Under the pieces are notes generated by a model. It had not been told where the DNA came from. It ran no database searches and worked only from the letters and a program-made list of their open reading frames with translations. A stretch of DNA of 64,000 bases from Spiribacter salinus M19-40 (GTDB lineage: Bacteria > Pseudomonadota > Gammaproteobacteria > Nitrococcales > Nitrococcaceae). Shown piece by piece: positions 17,712 to 27,497 of the stretch (position 1 is the stretch's first letter; each line of letters starts with the position of its first letter). The stretch is taken from the NCBI RefSeq assembly GCF_000319575.2, contig NC_021291.1:806001-870000 (forward strand), given 5' to 3'. The position numbers and the translations under genes are program-made.

Positions 17712-18917
17712 ATGACAGGCATTAACGACACGCATTTGATTCGCCACGCTGTCGTGGGCGACACCACGTTTGTCCTGTTGGGGACCGCTCACGTCTCTCC
17801 GGAAAGTGTCGCTGACGTGCGCCGGGAAATTGACGCCGGCACCTACGATGCGTTGGCCATTGAGCTCTGCGACACGCGCTACAACGCAATGACTGATCCC
17901 AAGGCGCTCGAAAAGCTCGATCTCTTCGAGATTCTCCGCCAGGGCAAGGCCGGGATGGTGATGGCAAGCCTTGCACTCGGGGCCTATCAGCAGCGCCTGG
18001 CCCAGCAGTTCGACATCCGCCCCGGCGCGGAGCTTGAGGCAGCCGCCACCGGCGCAAAGCGCCTCGGTCTGCCCCTTTGGCTTATTGACCGCGAAATTGG
18101 CACAACGCTGAAACGCGTGTATCGCAACGTACCTTGGTGGCAGCGCTATTCCATATTTACGGGGCTTATCAGCAGCTTGCTGTCTCGAACTGAGGTTAGT
18201 TCTGAGGATATTGAGCGTCTCAAACAGGGCGATATGCTGGAATCGACGTTCAGCGAATTCGCTGCCGGCTCGGCTTCCCTCTATACGCCTTTAATCGATG
18301 AGCGGGATCAGTTCATGGCGGCTCGACTGCTTGAAGCGCAGCAGACGGCCGAGAACGGCCCTCCCAAGCGCGTTCTCGCCGTTGTAGGGGCCGGGCACCT
18401 CGAAGGTCTGGAACGTTCGTTGAGCGAAGGCTTAGCGGAGCCAGCGGCCACCCGCGCCGAGCTGGAGCGCATCCCCAAACCGGCGCGCTGGCCCAAACTC
18501 CTGCCCTGGATCGTGGTGGCAATTATTCTCGTGGGCTTTGGCATCGGTTTTTCGCGCGGCACCGATCTCGGGCTGCAGTTGGTGCTCGACTGGGTCCTGA
18601 TCAACGGTGCCCTGTGTGCGTTTGGCGTGGCACTGGCGAGGGCGCACCCGGTTACGGTCATCGGATCGTTTTTTGCCGCACCGCTGACGTCACTCAACCC
18701 CACGGTCGGTGCCGGCATGGTGGCGGGTGGCATTGAATTGGCGATGCGCCGGCCCCGCGTGGCTGACTTTCGTGAGCTGCGCGAAGCCGTTGCAGACTGG
18801 CGGGGTTGGTGGCGAAATCGCGTTGCGCGGACGTTACTGGTCTTCCTGTTCGCCTCAATCGGCTCGGCCGCCGGCACCTACCTGGCTGGGTTCAGGATTT
18901 TCGGTCAGCTCGTTTGA
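17712..18917 (+). CDS. TraB/PrgY (GumN-related) family membrane protein
   Basis: A 401-residue TraB-family protein. The N-terminal ~270 residues are the TraB domain with the hallmark LLGTAHVSPESVADV, the ALAIELCDTRY stretch and a late VVGAGHLEGL (GxxH motif). The C-terminal ~130 residues have four hydrophobic segments (about 268-285, 292-315, 325-350 and 378-398). TraB/PrgY proteins have been proposed to be membrane-bound peptidases; PrgY of enterococci restrains a peptide pheromone. No local peptide partner is seen. The ATG at 17712 follows GGAATCC; ATG 17682 is an alternative. The 3' end overlaps the convergent tatD end by 13 bp. Confidence 0.85.
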   Translation: MTGINDTHLIRHAVVGDTTFVLLGTAHVSPESVADVRREIDAGTYDALAIELCDTRYNAMTDPKALEKLDLFEILRQGKAGMVMASLALGAYQQRLAQQFDIRPGAELEAAATGAKRLGLPLWLIDREIGTTLKRVYRNVPWWQRYSIFTGLISSLLSRTEVSSEDIERLKQGDMLESTFSEFAAGSASLYTPLIDERDQFMAARLLEAQQTAENGPPKRVLAVVGAGHLEGLERSLSEGLAEPAATRAELERIPKPARWPKLLPWIVVAIILVGFGIGFSRGTDLGLQLVLDWVLINGALCAFGVALARAHPVTVIGSFFAAPLTSLNPTVGAGMVAGGIELAMRRPRVADFRELREAVADWRGWWRNRVARTLLVFLFASIGSAAGTYLAGFRIFGQLV

Positions 18918-19681
18918 GGCTGCGCCTGGGGAAAGCAGGCAAAAAAATTCTCGGCCGTTTGTTGGGCCACGGCCTCTGCGGAGTTTTGTTGTAACCCCGC
19001 AAGGCAGTCGATCACCTCGGTGACCCACGCTGGGCGGTTCTCCTGGCCGCGATGCGGCACGGGCGCCAGATAAGGACAATCGGTCTCTACGAGCAACCGG
19101 TCGAGTGGCAGTTGGCTCGCTGTCTTCCTCAGCGCCTCGGCATTTCGAAACGTCAGGATGCCGGAAAGCGACAGGTAAAATCCCAAATCCAGTAACTCCT
19201 TGGCGGTGTCGGCATCCTCAACAAAGCAGTGGATGACGCCTCCGACATCCTCAGCGCCCTCCTCTTGCAGGATGCGCAGCGTATCGGCGGGCGCCAGCCG
19301 GCTGTGAACAATGATGGGCAGGCCGGCCGCTCGGCCAGCTTCGATATGGCGTCTAAAGCGCGTCTGCTGCCAGCCATAATCGCCCGGGCCTGCGCCATAA
19401 TCGAGTCCGGTCTCACCAATGGCAATCACCCGCGGGTGCTGTGCCAGGGCCACGAGCTCGTCGACAGACGGATCTTCGCCGGTGCCGCAGGGGTGTACGC
19501 CGGCTGAGGTAAAAACGCGCGCATGCCGCTCGCTGAAGCCGGTCAGCGCATCGTGCGACTCGGTATCGACCGCCACATTCAGGAAATAGTCGACGCCGGC
19601 GGCACGGGCCTCAGCGAGCGCTGCATCAGCACTCTCGGGCTCTTCGAGCAAATGAAAGTGGCAGTGCGAATCAATGATCAT
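18905..19681 (-). CDS. TatD-family metal-dependent hydrolase (YcfH type)
   Basis: A 258-residue TatD/YcfH-type hydrolase, a TIM-barrel metal enzyme linked with DNase activity in some family members. The metal-binding motifs are present in order: DSHCHFH, GETGLDY, IVHSR, VIHCF and VETDCPYLAP. I chose the start at 19681 because its ATG forms an ATGA overlap with the holB stop and MIIDSHCHF is the usual N-terminus; ATG 19690 would add three residues. The order tmk-holB-tatD is conserved in gammaproteobacteria, but the pilZ gene often found between holB and tatD is absent here. Confidence 0.9.
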   Translation of the reverse strand: MIIDSHCHFHLLEEPESADAALAEARAAGVDYFLNVAVDTESHDALTGFSERHARVFTSAGVHPCGTGEDPSVDELVALAQHPRVIAIGETGLDYGAGPGDYGWQQTRFRRHIEAGRAAGLPIIVHSRLAPADTLRILQEEGAEDVGGVIHCFVEDADTAKELLDLGFYLSLSGILTFRNAEALRKTASQLPLDRLLVETDCPYLAPVPHRGQENRPAWVTEVIDCLAGLQQNSAEAVAQQTAENFFACFPQAQPQTS

Positions 19682-20643
19682 GGGCGCCATAGCAGGAACA
19701 AGGCCTCCAGGGAAAGCTCACGGCTTAAACTCTGCTCCGCAGCCCGGCGCAGATCGCCGAGGCGAAGCGCCAAGGCGTGAATGTCACGCGCTCCGAGGTG
19801 GTGTGCCGATAACCTGCCCCTCTCACCTCGGGCCTGTGCTCGGGCCACATCCAGCGCGAGGTGCTGCATCAACGCGGTCACCTGGCGCGCACCCGTCTCC
19901 TGCCATTGCCCAGCCGCCTCAACCGGGCTGAGGTCGCCTTTGACCACCTGGCTGACATGATCGGCGAGTTGTTGATAGCGCGCTGCCCCGCCGGACTCGG
20001 CAAGGGCGATGGCCTCAAGCGGGGCGCCGCCTGCCAGATCCAGCAGCGGCGCTGGCTCGGTGATGCCCTGGGTAGTGAGCCATTCGAGGCCGGCTGTTCG
20101 GTTCGGTATTCCGAGTCGGTACAGCTGGCAGCGACTGCGAATCGTGGCGGGCAAGCGTCCGGGGCGATGACTGACCAGAATGAGCACGACGCCGGAGGGT
20201 GGTTCTTCCAGCGTTTTGAGCAGCGCGTTGGCGGCGTTGCGATTGAGTGCCTCCGCGGGCGCCAGGATTGCGGTCCGGTAGCCATTAAACTGACTGGTCC
20301 GTTGGCTGAACTCCGTCAGCGCCCGCACCGCCTCGATTTTGAGAATCCCGCTCCCCTCTGCCTCCGGTACAACGGTCAAACGGTCGGGATGGCTACCCGC
20401 CTGCTGCAAAAGACAGCCGCGACAGGCACCGCAGGCACCCGCGGCCCCAGGCTGTTCACATAGGAGTCGAGCCGCCATGGCTTCGGCAAGGCGCATTTTG
20501 CCAATGCCTGCGCTCCCGGCCAGCAAAACGGCATGCGGGCTGCGTCCCGCGTCCAGCGCGCGGGTAAATCGCGCCCAAGCCGCTGACTGCCAGGGTAGCG
20601 GCCCAGATAGAGTCGTTTCATCGCCTGGCAATGCGTGCCTCAA
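19678..20643 (-). CDS. holB: DNA polymerase III subunit delta'
   Basis: HolB is a clamp-loader subunit that helps load the beta clamp onto DNA. The 321-residue protein has an AAA+ fold with a degenerate P-loop (AGSAGIGKMRLA, lacking the usual Ser/Thr after Lys, as expected of non-hydrolysing delta'). It also has the zinc motif CGACRGC with a preceding Cys, a segment ALLKTLEEPP, and RSRCQ, the SRC-type motif. It overlaps tmk by 26 bp if the ATG at 20643 is right. No other ATG is available near the N-terminus. Confidence 0.92.
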   Translation of the reverse strand: MRHALPGDETTLSGPLPWQSAAWARFTRALDAGRSPHAVLLAGSAGIGKMRLAEAMAARLLCEQPGAAGACGACRGCLLQQAGSHPDRLTVVPEAEGSGILKIEAVRALTEFSQRTSQFNGYRTAILAPAEALNRNAANALLKTLEEPPSGVVLILVSHRPGRLPATIRSRCQLYRLGIPNRTAGLEWLTTQGITEPAPLLDLAGGAPLEAIALAESGGAARYQQLADHVSQVVKGDLSPVEAAGQWQETGARQVTALMQHLALDVARAQARGERGRLSAHHLGARDIHALALRLGDLRRAAEQSLSRELSLEALFLLWRP

Positions 20644-21250
20644 GTGTTGTGGTGATCGCCTGTGTCACCTCTTCCAATGGGACACCCGCATCGATCCGCG
20701 CGATACGGTCACCCTGTTCCTTGGCCAGCTGCGCATAGCTCGACCGAACGGCCTCAAAGAACCGGGTTTTTTCCGACTCAAAGCGATCCGGCGTGCTGCG
20801 CCCTGCTGCGCGCCTCAGCCCCTCCTCCACTGGGACATCAAGCCACAGCGTTAGCGTGGGCATGAAATCGGCCAGCGCCCATTGGGCTAACGCCTCGACG
20901 CGATCAGCGCCCAGTCCGCGTCCACCGCCCTGGTAGGCGATGCTGGCATCGACAAATCGATCGCAAACCACCCATTGACCGGCGGCGAGCGCGGGCTGGA
21001 TGACCCGAGCCACATGCTCAGCACGGGCGGCAAACATCAACAACACCTCAGTGTCCGGCGCCATTCCCTCAGCTCGGTGCGTGAGCAGCATCGATCGCAG
21101 CTCTTCGCCGAGCGCCGTACCACCGGGCTCTCGGGTGGTGACGACGCGATGCCCTTGCCTGATCAACCAACCGGCAATGGTGTCGATCGCGGTGCTCTTA
21201 CCCGCACCTTCGATGCCCTCCACCGTGATCAACTGCGGCGCTGTGTTCAC
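20618..21250 (-). CDS. tmk: Thymidylate kinase
   Basis: Tmk phosphorylates dTMP to dTDP. The 210-residue enzyme has the P-loop EGIEGAGKST, the REPGGT stretch, the DRF motif in VVCDRFVDASIAYQG and the lid region AAGRSTPDRFE. Its start overlaps the mltG stop by 4 bp (ATGA), and its end overlaps holB. It belongs to the long minus-strand fab-holB-tatD unit. Confidence 0.97.
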   Translation of the reverse strand: MNTAPQLITVEGIEGAGKSTAIDTIAGWLIRQGHRVVTTREPGGTALGEELRSMLLTHRAEGMAPDTEVLLMFAARAEHVARVIQPALAAGQWVVCDRFVDASIAYQGGGRGLGADRVEALAQWALADFMPTLTLWLDVPVEEGLRRAAGRSTPDRFESEKTRFFEAVRSSYAQLAKEQGDRIARIDAGVPLEEVTQAITTTLEARIARR

Positions 21251-22287
21251 GAATCATCCTCCAGCCCTAGCTGATAGCGGCGCACCGCCTGATTGTGCTC
21301 TTCGTAGGTCGCGGAGAAATGGTGGCTACCATCCCCCCGCGATACGAAATACAGGGCATCGCCCTCGGCCGGGTCGACGGCGGCCCGTATTGCAGCGGCG
21401 CCCGGTAAGGCGATGGGCGTTGGCGGTAAGCCATGTCGCGTGTAGGTATTAAAGGGCGTATCGCGGCGCAGGTCCTCGTGTCGAATATCACCATCAAACC
21501 CTTCACCGAGCCCGTAAATCACGGTTGGATCGGTTTGCAGACGCATGCCCTTCTCGAGGCGTCGCGTGAACACGCCCGCGATGGTCCGACGCTCTTCAGG
21601 CACGCCGGTCTCTTTCTCGATGATGGACGCCAGAATCAGTGCCTCCTGGGCGTTATCGAGGGGTAACCCTGGCGCACGCTCTGCCCAGGCCTGCCGCAAG
21701 GTCGCCTCGAGATCCCGATTGGCACGCCGCAGAATGTCGACATCGCGCGTGCCCCGAGGGAAGCGATAGGTCTCCGGCAGAAACTGGCCCTCTGGCGCAA
21801 TATCCCCACGACCAATCGCCGACATGATTGCGCTGGCCTCTGCGTCCGCTGGTAACGTCGCCGTCACGGCTGGATGCGCACGCAGTGCCTGCCATAGCGT
21901 CTGAAAGCGCCACCCTTCGATGATGGTTAACTCGTGCTGAACGACCCGCCCCCGAGCCATCCGCCGAATGAGTGCCCCGGCAGAGAGCCCTGGCTCAAGC
22001 GCATATTCACCGGGTTGAATCTGATCCGCGATTGATTGCCAACGCGCATAAATTCGAAGGTGCAGCGGATGGTGCAAAAGCCCACGGTCCTGCAGACGGT
22101 CGGCCACTTCGCGAAAACTCTCACCTGACCGCACCACAAACGGCATGATTTCTCGAGACTCGGCCGTCTCCTCAACCATTGCGCTGCGTTCCACCGCGAT
22201 AAGGCCCTGGCCGAGCCAGAGCCCACCCGCGATAACCAGGCCGGCCGCCACGAGCCCGCCCCATGTCAGGATCTGCCGTCGCATCAC
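21247..22287 (-). CDS. mltG: Endolytic murein transglycosylase MltG
   Basis: MltG cuts nascent peptidoglycan strands at the inner membrane and so sets glycan length. The 346-residue protein has one N-terminal transmembrane anchor (about residues 8-30), a LysM-like region (VVRSGESFREVADRL) and the YceG catalytic domain with the key Glu in ASIIEKETG. The segments QTDPTVIYGLG and PFNTYTRHGLPPTPI are family hallmarks. It overlaps pabC and tmk by 4 bp each (ATGA), in the conserved pabC-mltG-tmk order. Confidence 0.95.
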   Translation of the reverse strand: MMRRQILTWGGLVAAGLVIAGGLWLGQGLIAVERSAMVEETAESREIMPFVVRSGESFREVADRLQDRGLLHHPLHLRIYARWQSIADQIQPGEYALEPGLSAGALIRRMARGRVVQHELTIIEGWRFQTLWQALRAHPAVTATLPADAEASAIMSAIGRGDIAPEGQFLPETYRFPRGTRDVDILRRANRDLEATLRQAWAERAPGLPLDNAQEALILASIIEKETGVPEERRTIAGVFTRRLEKGMRLQTDPTVIYGLGEGFDGDIRHEDLRRDTPFNTYTRHGLPPTPIALPGAAAIRAAVDPAEGDALYFVSRGDGSHHFSATYEEHNQAVRRYQLGLEDDS

Positions 22288-23138
22288 GTCGCCATTATCT
22301 CAGGTGTGAGCGCAAGGCGGGCTTCATTGATCCACGTTTGCAAGGCCCGCGCATGCGTCGATTGTCGGTGCACGGTACCTGCACGCGTTGCCACCGACCA
22401 AAGCCCGATCAGGCTGTTGCATAGCATCAGTCCATGTTCAGGCCGCAGGCTATCGCGGTAAATAACGCGGCGCTCCCAGGGAATACCCAGTACCTCTGCT
22501 TGCTTTAACAAGGCAGTTTGCATTACGCCATCGACGCCGCATTGTGAGGTGTCCGGGATGATCAGCCGCTCACCATCATCTATGAGGAGATTCGCGGCGG
22601 TCGCCTCAACGAGTGCGCCATCGGCGCTGCACATCAGGCCCTCAGCAATGTCCGGATCCCGCCATTCCCCACGGGCAAGCACCTGCTCAAGTCGATTCAA
22701 ATGTTTCACGCCGGCCAGGGCGGGCTGTGAGGCCAGTGTTATCTGACAGTCCCGTACCGCGACGCCGGTGTGCCACCAATGCGCGGGTCGATCGGGGATT
22801 GAAAGACGCTGGAGGATCCGCGTCGGTTGTGGCGTTGCTGGCGGGGCATAACCTTGCCCCCCATTTCCGCGTGTGACGGTGAGACGAAGGGCCCCGAAAG
22901 ACGGCAGGGATAGCGCGCCAAGGTCGGCCGCCAACTGGTCTTGTTCGGGAGGCAGTATGCCAAGGCGGGCACAGCCGTGCCGCAGGCGCTCCAGATGCGC
23001 ACCCCAGAGCACAGGCTGATGGTCGATCACGGCCACTGTCTCAAAGACGCCATCGCCGTAGCGAAGGCCTCGATCGTCTGCGGAAACCGAGGTGGCAGGC
23101 GCGCCGTTAATCAGCAGATCGGAGTGGAGTGCGCTCAC
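22284..23138 (-). CDS. pabC: Aminodeoxychorismate lyase
   Basis: PabC releases pyruvate from 4-amino-4-deoxychorismate to give p-aminobenzoate for folate. The 284-residue protein belongs to the class IV PLP aminotransferase fold, with [12 protein letters not shown] near the N-terminus and the PLP lysine in [14 protein letters not shown]. The segments EATAANLLI and [11 protein letters not shown] also fit. D-amino-acid and branched-chain aminotransferases share the fold, but the position between fabF and mltG strongly supports PabC. Both ends overlap neighbours by 4 bp. Confidence 0.92.
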   Translation of the reverse strand: MSALHSDLLINGAPATSVSADDRGLRYGDGVFETVAVIDHQPVLWGAHLERLRHGCARLGILPPEQDQLAADLGALSLPSFGALRLTVTRGNGGQGYAPPATPQPTRILQRLSIPDRPAHWWHTGVAVRDCQITLASQPALAGVKHLNRLEQVLARGEWRDPDIAEGLMCSADGALVEATAANLLIDDGERLIIPDTSQCGVDGVMQTALLKQAEVLGIPWERRVIYRDSLRPEHGLMLCNSLIGLWSVATRAGTVHRQSTHARALQTWINEARLALTPEIMAT

Positions 23139-24379
23139 GCGTCCAGGGCACGGAAAATGACCGTGCCGTTGGTGCCACCAAACCCGAAGGAGTTTGAAAG
23201 GGCCGCCCGAATAGGCCGCTCCCGGGTCTCATTGGCCACAAAGTCCAGTTCGAGATCAGGATCCGGCTGATCACAGTTAATCGTCGGCGGCAGCACGCCA
23301 TCACGCATCGCAAGCAGGGTAAATACGGCTTCAATGCCGCCGGCGGCCCCGAGCAGATGCCCTGTCATGGACTTGGTCGAACTGATCGACAGGTTCCCGG
23401 CGTGTCCCCCGAAGCTGCCTTTCACCGCGAAGACCTCAGCCCGATCCCCGGCCTTCGTCGACGTACCATGGGCATTGATATACTCGATCTCATCCGGGTT
23501 CATTTCGGCATCGCGCAGGGCCTGATCCATGCAGCGTTGTGCCCCCTCCCCGCTCTCCGCCGGTAAGGTCATGTGGTGCGCATCGCCACTCATGCCAAAG
23601 CCAGTCAGCTCGCCATAGATCGTTGCACCCCGGCGCTTGGCATGTTCGTACTCCTCGAGCACGAGGATGCCGGCCCCATCGCCGAGTACGAAGCCGTCAC
23701 GGTCTTGGTCCCACGGTCGGCTGGCTGCGGCCGGATCGTCGTTGCGCGTGGACAATGCCCGGGCCGCGGCAAAGCCGCCAAGCCCGGTTGGCGTTGTACC
23801 AAATTCCGCTCCCCCTGCAATCATGACGTCGGCATCACCATAGGCAATCAGTCGGCCGGACTGGCCAATGTTGTGCGTGGCCGTCGTGCACGCGGTGACA
23901 GTCGCAACATTCGGGCCTTTGGCGCCCAGGAGGATCGAGAGATTGCCCGAGACCATGTTGATAATGGCGCTTGGGATGAAAAAAGGCGAAATCCGTTTGG
24001 GACCGGCGTCCAGACAGGTCTTGTGGCCCTCCTCGATGGAATGGATCCCACCGATGCCCGAGCCGACTGATACCCCAATACGCTCGGCATTGTCCTCGGT
24101 GATCTCGAGCCCGGCGTCCTTTACGGCATCGACGGCTGCGGCGATGCCGTAGTGGATGAACGGATCCATCTTGCGAGCTTCTTTGCGGCTAATGTACGCC
24201 TCGATGTCAAAGTCACGGACTTCGCCACCAAAGCGCACGGGAAACTGCTCGGTATCAAACCGCTGGATCGGTCCAATACCGCTTTGGCCGGCGGTGATAC
24301 TGGCCCAGGCACGATCGACCGTGTTGCCGACCGGCGAGACAATCCCCAGACCGGTTACCACCACTCGTCGTCCTTTCAC
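23135..24379 (-). CDS. fabF: 3-oxoacyl-ACP synthase II (KAS II)
   Basis: FabF elongates acyl-ACP with malonyl-ACP and, in related bacteria, controls the temperature-dependent C16 to C18 step. The 414-residue protein has the nucleophile C164 in [13 protein letters not shown] and the two active-site histidines in [11 protein letters not shown] and [28 protein letters not shown] is the family start. It lies after acpP with a terminator-like hairpin between, and overlaps pabC by 4 bp. Confidence 0.96.
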   Translation of the reverse strand: MKGRRVVVTGLGIVSPVGNTVDRAWASITAGQSGIGPIQRFDTEQFPVRFGGEVRDFDIEAYISRKEARKMDPFIHYGIAAAVDAVKDAGLEITEDNAERIGVSVGSGIGGIHSIEEGHKTCLDAGPKRISPFFIPSAIINMVSGNLSILLGAKGPNVATVTACTTATHNIGQSGRLIAYGDADVMIAGGAEFGTTPTGLGGFAAARALSTRNDDPAAASRPWDQDRDGFVLGDGAGILVLEEYEHAKRRGATIYGELTGFGMSGDAHHMTLPAESGEGAQRCMDQALRDAEMNPDEIEYINAHGTSTKAGDRAEVFAVKGSFGGHAGNLSISSTKSMTGHLLGAAGGIEAVFTLLAMRDGVLPPTINCDQPDPDLELDFVANETRERPIRAALSNSFGFGGTNGTVIFRALDA

Positions 24380-24415
24380 AGAGACACCCCCAAACTATTG
24401 TTCGTCCATGCACAC

Positions 24416-24442
24416 AAAAACCGGGCCGGACGATGCCGGCCC
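24416..24442 (-). terminator. Hairpin with T-run between acpP and fabF
   Basis: On the minus strand, GGGCCGG and CCGGCCC form a perfect 7-bp stem around a 6-nt loop, followed by GG and five T. It probably works as a partial terminator. It would give more acpP than fabF transcript, which fits the high demand for acyl carrier protein. Confidence 0.75.
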
Positions 24443-24491
24443 AGTCGCGCGTTCAAACGCCTTGACATACCCCCGCAACCGGGGCCGGAGC

Positions 24492-24731
24492 TTACTGCTC
24501 CAGATGGCGGTTGATGTAGTCGATTGCCTGCTGGACGGTGGTTATTTTCTCAGCTTCCTCGTCGGGAATCTCACACTCGAACTCTTCTTCGAGTGCCATC
24601 ACCAGCTCAACGGTGTCCAGCGAGTCAGCACCAAGATCGTCCACGAAGGAAGCCTCGGTGGTGACCTCTTCTTCCTTCACCCCCAACTGTTCTACGACGA
24701 TCTTCTTGACGCGTTCCTCGATACTGCTCAT
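24492..24731 (-). CDS. acpP: Acyl carrier protein
   Basis: AcpP carries growing fatty-acid chains on a 4'-phosphopantetheine arm attached to S37 in [18 protein letters not shown]. The 79-residue acidic protein has the standard [18 protein letters not shown] start. It lies between fabG and fabF in the usual order, with an 88-bp spacer upstream that contains a TAGAAT -10-like box (24783-24788) and with a terminator-like hairpin downstream, so it can be transcribed on its own. Confidence 0.98.
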   Translation of the reverse strand: MSSIEERVKKIVVEQLGVKEEEVTTEASFVDDLGADSLDTVELVMALEEEFECEIPDEEAEKITTVQQAIDYINRHLEQ

Positions 24732-24791
24732 CTCGCTCCTACCTCTGATTGCGGAATAAGGGCCTGGCCCGGCTGGGGCCGTATTCTAGGG

Positions 24792-24813
24792 AATCTGCCA
24801 GCAATCTGCCAGC
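24792..24813. repeat. Tandem 11-bp duplication upstream of acpP
   Basis: AATCTGCCAGC occurs twice back to back (24792-24802, 24803-24813) in the fabG-acpP spacer, just upstream of the TAGAAT box on the minus strand. Each copy puts a TTGCTG on the minus strand, 10 bp and 21 bp before TAGAAT, so neither copy has -35 spacing. Confidence 0.7.
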
Positions 24814-24819
24814 AACCCC

Positions 24820-25569
24820 TTAGCTCATCAACAAGCCGCCATTTACATTCAGCGTCTCGCCGGTGATATAGCTGCCACCGGCCGAGGCCAGGAAGCAAAC
24901 CGCCGCAGCGATGTCCTCCGGCTCGCCCAGCCGCTGCAGCGGTGTTTGTGCGGTCAGCGCCTCGCGCTGATTGTCATCCAGTGCGTCAGTCATGTCCGTG
25001 GCAATAAAGCCGGGCGCGATCGCATTCACCGTGATGTTGCGGCTTCCCACCTCACGCGCCAACGACCGAGTCATACCAAGCAGCCCGGCCTTCGCCGCGG
25101 CGTAGTTGGCTTGACCGGCATTCCCCATTAGCCCAACAACCGAGCCGATATTAATAATGCGTCCGCGCCGGGCTTTCATCATCCCGCGGAGCACGCCGCG
25201 CGTCATGCGGAAGGTAGCGCTGAGGTTGGTATTCACCACGGCATCCCAGTCATCGTCGGTCATCCGCATGGCCAGCCCGTCACGCGTAATGCCGGCATTG
25301 TTCACCAGAATATTCGGCGTGCCCTCTTGTGCCGCGACATCGGCAACAACGGACTCGATCTGGCTGCCTTCGGTGACATCCAGCACAAGACCACGGCCGC
25401 CAAAGCCACTCCCCTGAAGCGCCTCGGTGATTTTTGCGGCACCAGCGTCGCTGGTGGCCGTGCCAACAACAGTTGCACCGCAGGCCGCGAGTCCTTGGGC
25501 CACCGCCGCACCGATGCCTCGGCTTGCGCCAGTTACTAGGGCTACTTGCCCCGTCAAATCCATGTTCAT
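24820..25569 (-). CDS. fabG: 3-oxoacyl-ACP reductase
   Basis: FabG reduces 3-oxoacyl-ACP to 3-hydroxyacyl-ACP with NADPH. The 249-residue SDR has TGASRGIG (residues 13-20), NNAG near 90, the catalytic S143, Y156 and K160 (YAAAK), and the FabG C-terminus YITGETLNVNGGLLM. The ATG at 25569 makes an ATGA overlap with the fabD stop, which supports this start over the ATG two codons later. Confidence 0.97.
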   Translation of the reverse strand: MNMDLTGQVALVTGASRGIGAAVAQGLAACGATVVGTATSDAGAAKITEALQGSGFGGRGLVLDVTEGSQIESVVADVAAQEGTPNILVNNAGITRDGLAMRMTDDDWDAVVNTNLSATFRMTRGVLRGMMKARRGRIINIGSVVGLMGNAGQANYAAAKAGLLGMTRSLAREVGSRNITVNAIAPGFIATDMTDALDDNQREALTAQTPLQRLGEPEDIAAAVCFLASAGGSYITGETLNVNGGLLMS

Positions 25570-26516
25570 TCCGCCTCCAGTGTATCGAGTGCTCCAGCCA
25601 GCGAATCGGGATCGTATATCGCCTGAGTGGCCACTTCACGATTGATGCGCCGATTAAGGCCAGCAAGGACTCGTCCCGGACCGCATTCGACCGCCTGCGT
25701 CATTCCGCGGCCGACGAGTGCCTGTACACACTCCGTCCAGCGCACCGGTGAGCGGACCTGGTTAACCAGCCGCTCGCGGATTGCGTCGGGATGACCGCTC
25801 TCACTCACATCCACATTATGAATGACCGGGATTTCCGGTGTGGTGAGAGTCACCCGGGAAAGCCGCTCAGCCAGCCGTTCAGCCGCCGGCTCCATCAGCG
25901 AACAGTGGGCCGGTACGCTCATCGGCAACGGTACCGCCCGCTTGGCACCGGCTTCGCGGGCCGCGGCGAGTGCTCTTTCAACGGCGCCAACATGGCCGGC
26001 AATCACCACCTGCCCGGGGGCGTTGTAGTTAACTGGCTCGACGACCTCTCCCTCGGCAGCCTGGTCACAGACCGCCTGGATGGCGTCATCGGCCAAACCC
26101 AGCACAGCCGCAATGGCGCCCTCACCCTCGGGGACAGCGTCCTGCATGAACCGTCCACGGTCATGGACCAATGCAACCGCATCTGGAAAGCTGAGCGCCC
26201 CACCACAGACGAGCGCGGTGTACTCCCCCAGACTATGCCCAGCAAGTGCGGCGGGCTTCGGCCCACCGGCCTGGATCCACGCCCGCCAGACCGCGACACC
26301 GGCCGTCAGCATCAGAGGCTGCGTGTGGTCTGTCCGATTCATTAAGGTCTCGGGGCCGTCGCAACTAAGTACCCAGAGATCTTCACCAAAAGCGGTGGAG
26401 GCCTCGATGAACGTCTTCTGCACCACGGCATGGCGTTCAGCGAGCGCCGTGAGCATGCCCACTGACTGTGAACCCTGGCCTGGAAAAAGAAATGCGAGAT
26501 CGTTGCGTTTCATCAC
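25566..26516 (-). CDS. fabD: Malonyl-CoA:ACP transacylase
   Basis: FabD moves malonyl from CoA to ACP. The 316-residue protein has FLFPGQGSQSVGM, the nucleophile S95 in GHSLGEY, the RGRFMQDAVPEGEGAI segment with its substrate Arg, and the catalytic His in PAHCSLM. It begins 9 bp after fabH and overlaps fabG by 4 bp. Confidence 0.97.
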   Translation of the reverse strand: MMKRNDLAFLFPGQGSQSVGMLTALAERHAVVQKTFIEASTAFGEDLWVLSCDGPETLMNRTDHTQPLMLTAGVAVWRAWIQAGGPKPAALAGHSLGEYTALVCGGALSFPDAVALVHDRGRFMQDAVPEGEGAIAAVLGLADDAIQAVCDQAAEGEVVEPVNYNAPGQVVIAGHVGAVERALAAAREAGAKRAVPLPMSVPAHCSLMEPAAERLAERLSRVTLTTPEIPVIHNVDVSESGHPDAIRERLVNQVRSPVRWTECVQALVGRGMTQAVECGPGRVLAGLNRRINREVATQAIYDPDSLAGALDTLEAE

Positions 26517-26525
26517 TTTCCTGTT

Positions 26526-27497
26526 TTAGTAACGAATCAGTGCTGAGCCCCAGGTAAACCCGGCGCCAAAGGCTTCAAGCAGCAGCAGCTCCCCGCGCTG
26601 AATCCGCCCATCGCGTACCGCGCAGTCCAGTGCCAGCGGGATGGAGGCCGCCGACGTATTCCCGTGATCTGCCACGGTACTGACCATGCGCTCCATGGGT
26701 AACCCAAGCGCTCTTGCCGTCGCTGTCATGATGCGAATGTTGGCTTGATGGGGCACCAGCCAGTCGACGTCGCCGCGCTCGAGCCCGTTCGCCGATAGTG
26801 TTTCATCCACAAGGGCGCCTAGCGTGCGCACCGCGACCCGAAACACTTCATTGCCCCGCATACTGACGGTGCCACTGTCTGCATTAAGGGCCTCATAACC
26901 CTGCCCCACACCCCAAGGCACATTGAGCAAAGGCTCCTGTCGCCCGTCTGCATGAAGATGCGTTGAGATCACCCCGGGCTTTTCGCTCGCCTCGAGCACT
27001 ACCGCACCGGCGCCATCACCAAAGAGTACACAGGTGCCGCGATCGCTCCAGTCAAGAATCCGCGAGAAGACCTCGGCGCCGATGATCAGCGCCCGTCGGG
27101 CGCCGCCCGTGCGCACAAACCGATGGCCAATATCCAGTGCATAGATAAACCCGGAACAAGCGGCCGCCACGTCAAACGCGGGTATGCCGCCTGGCATACC
27201 CAGGCGCTCCAGCAAGCGCGTCGCCGTGCTCGGAAAGATCTGATCCGGTGTAGAAGTCGCTACAATGAGCAGGTCAATGTCGGCCGGTGTGAGCCCTGCC
27301 GCCTCAATAGCCCGAAGAGCAGCCATTTCAGCCAGGCTGACACAAGTCTGATCCGGTGCCGCGATATGCCGCTGTTTGATGCCCGTTCGCTCGACGATCC
27401 AGGCGTCTGAGGTATCGACCAGGGCCTCAAGCTCGGCATTGGTGAGGATTCTGTTGGGCAGATAGCTGCCAGTGCCGGTTATTCTGGCGCAGCTCAC
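26526..27497 (-). CDS. fabH: 3-oxoacyl-ACP synthase III
   Basis: FabH starts fatty-acid synthesis by condensing acetyl-CoA with malonyl-ACP. The 323-residue thiolase-fold enzyme has the catalytic C114 in [10 protein letters not shown], the His in VPHQANIRI and the Asn in HGNTSAAS. It overlaps plsX by 4 bp and precedes fabD, the conserved order. Confidence 0.97.
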   Translation of the reverse strand: MSCARITGTGSYLPNRILTNAELEALVDTSDAWIVERTGIKQRHIAAPDQTCVSLAEMAALRAIEAAGLTPADIDLLIVATSTPDQIFPSTATRLLERLGMPGGIPAFDVAAACSGFIYALDIGHRFVRTGGARRALIIGAEVFSRILDWSDRGTCVLFGDGAGAVVLEASEKPGVISTHLHADGRQEPLLNVPWGVGQGYEALNADSGTVSMRGNEVFRVAVRTLGALVDETLSANGLERGDVDWLVPHQANIRIMTATARALGLPMERMVSTVADHGNTSAASIPLALDCAVRDGRIQRGELLLLEAFGAGFTWGSALIRY

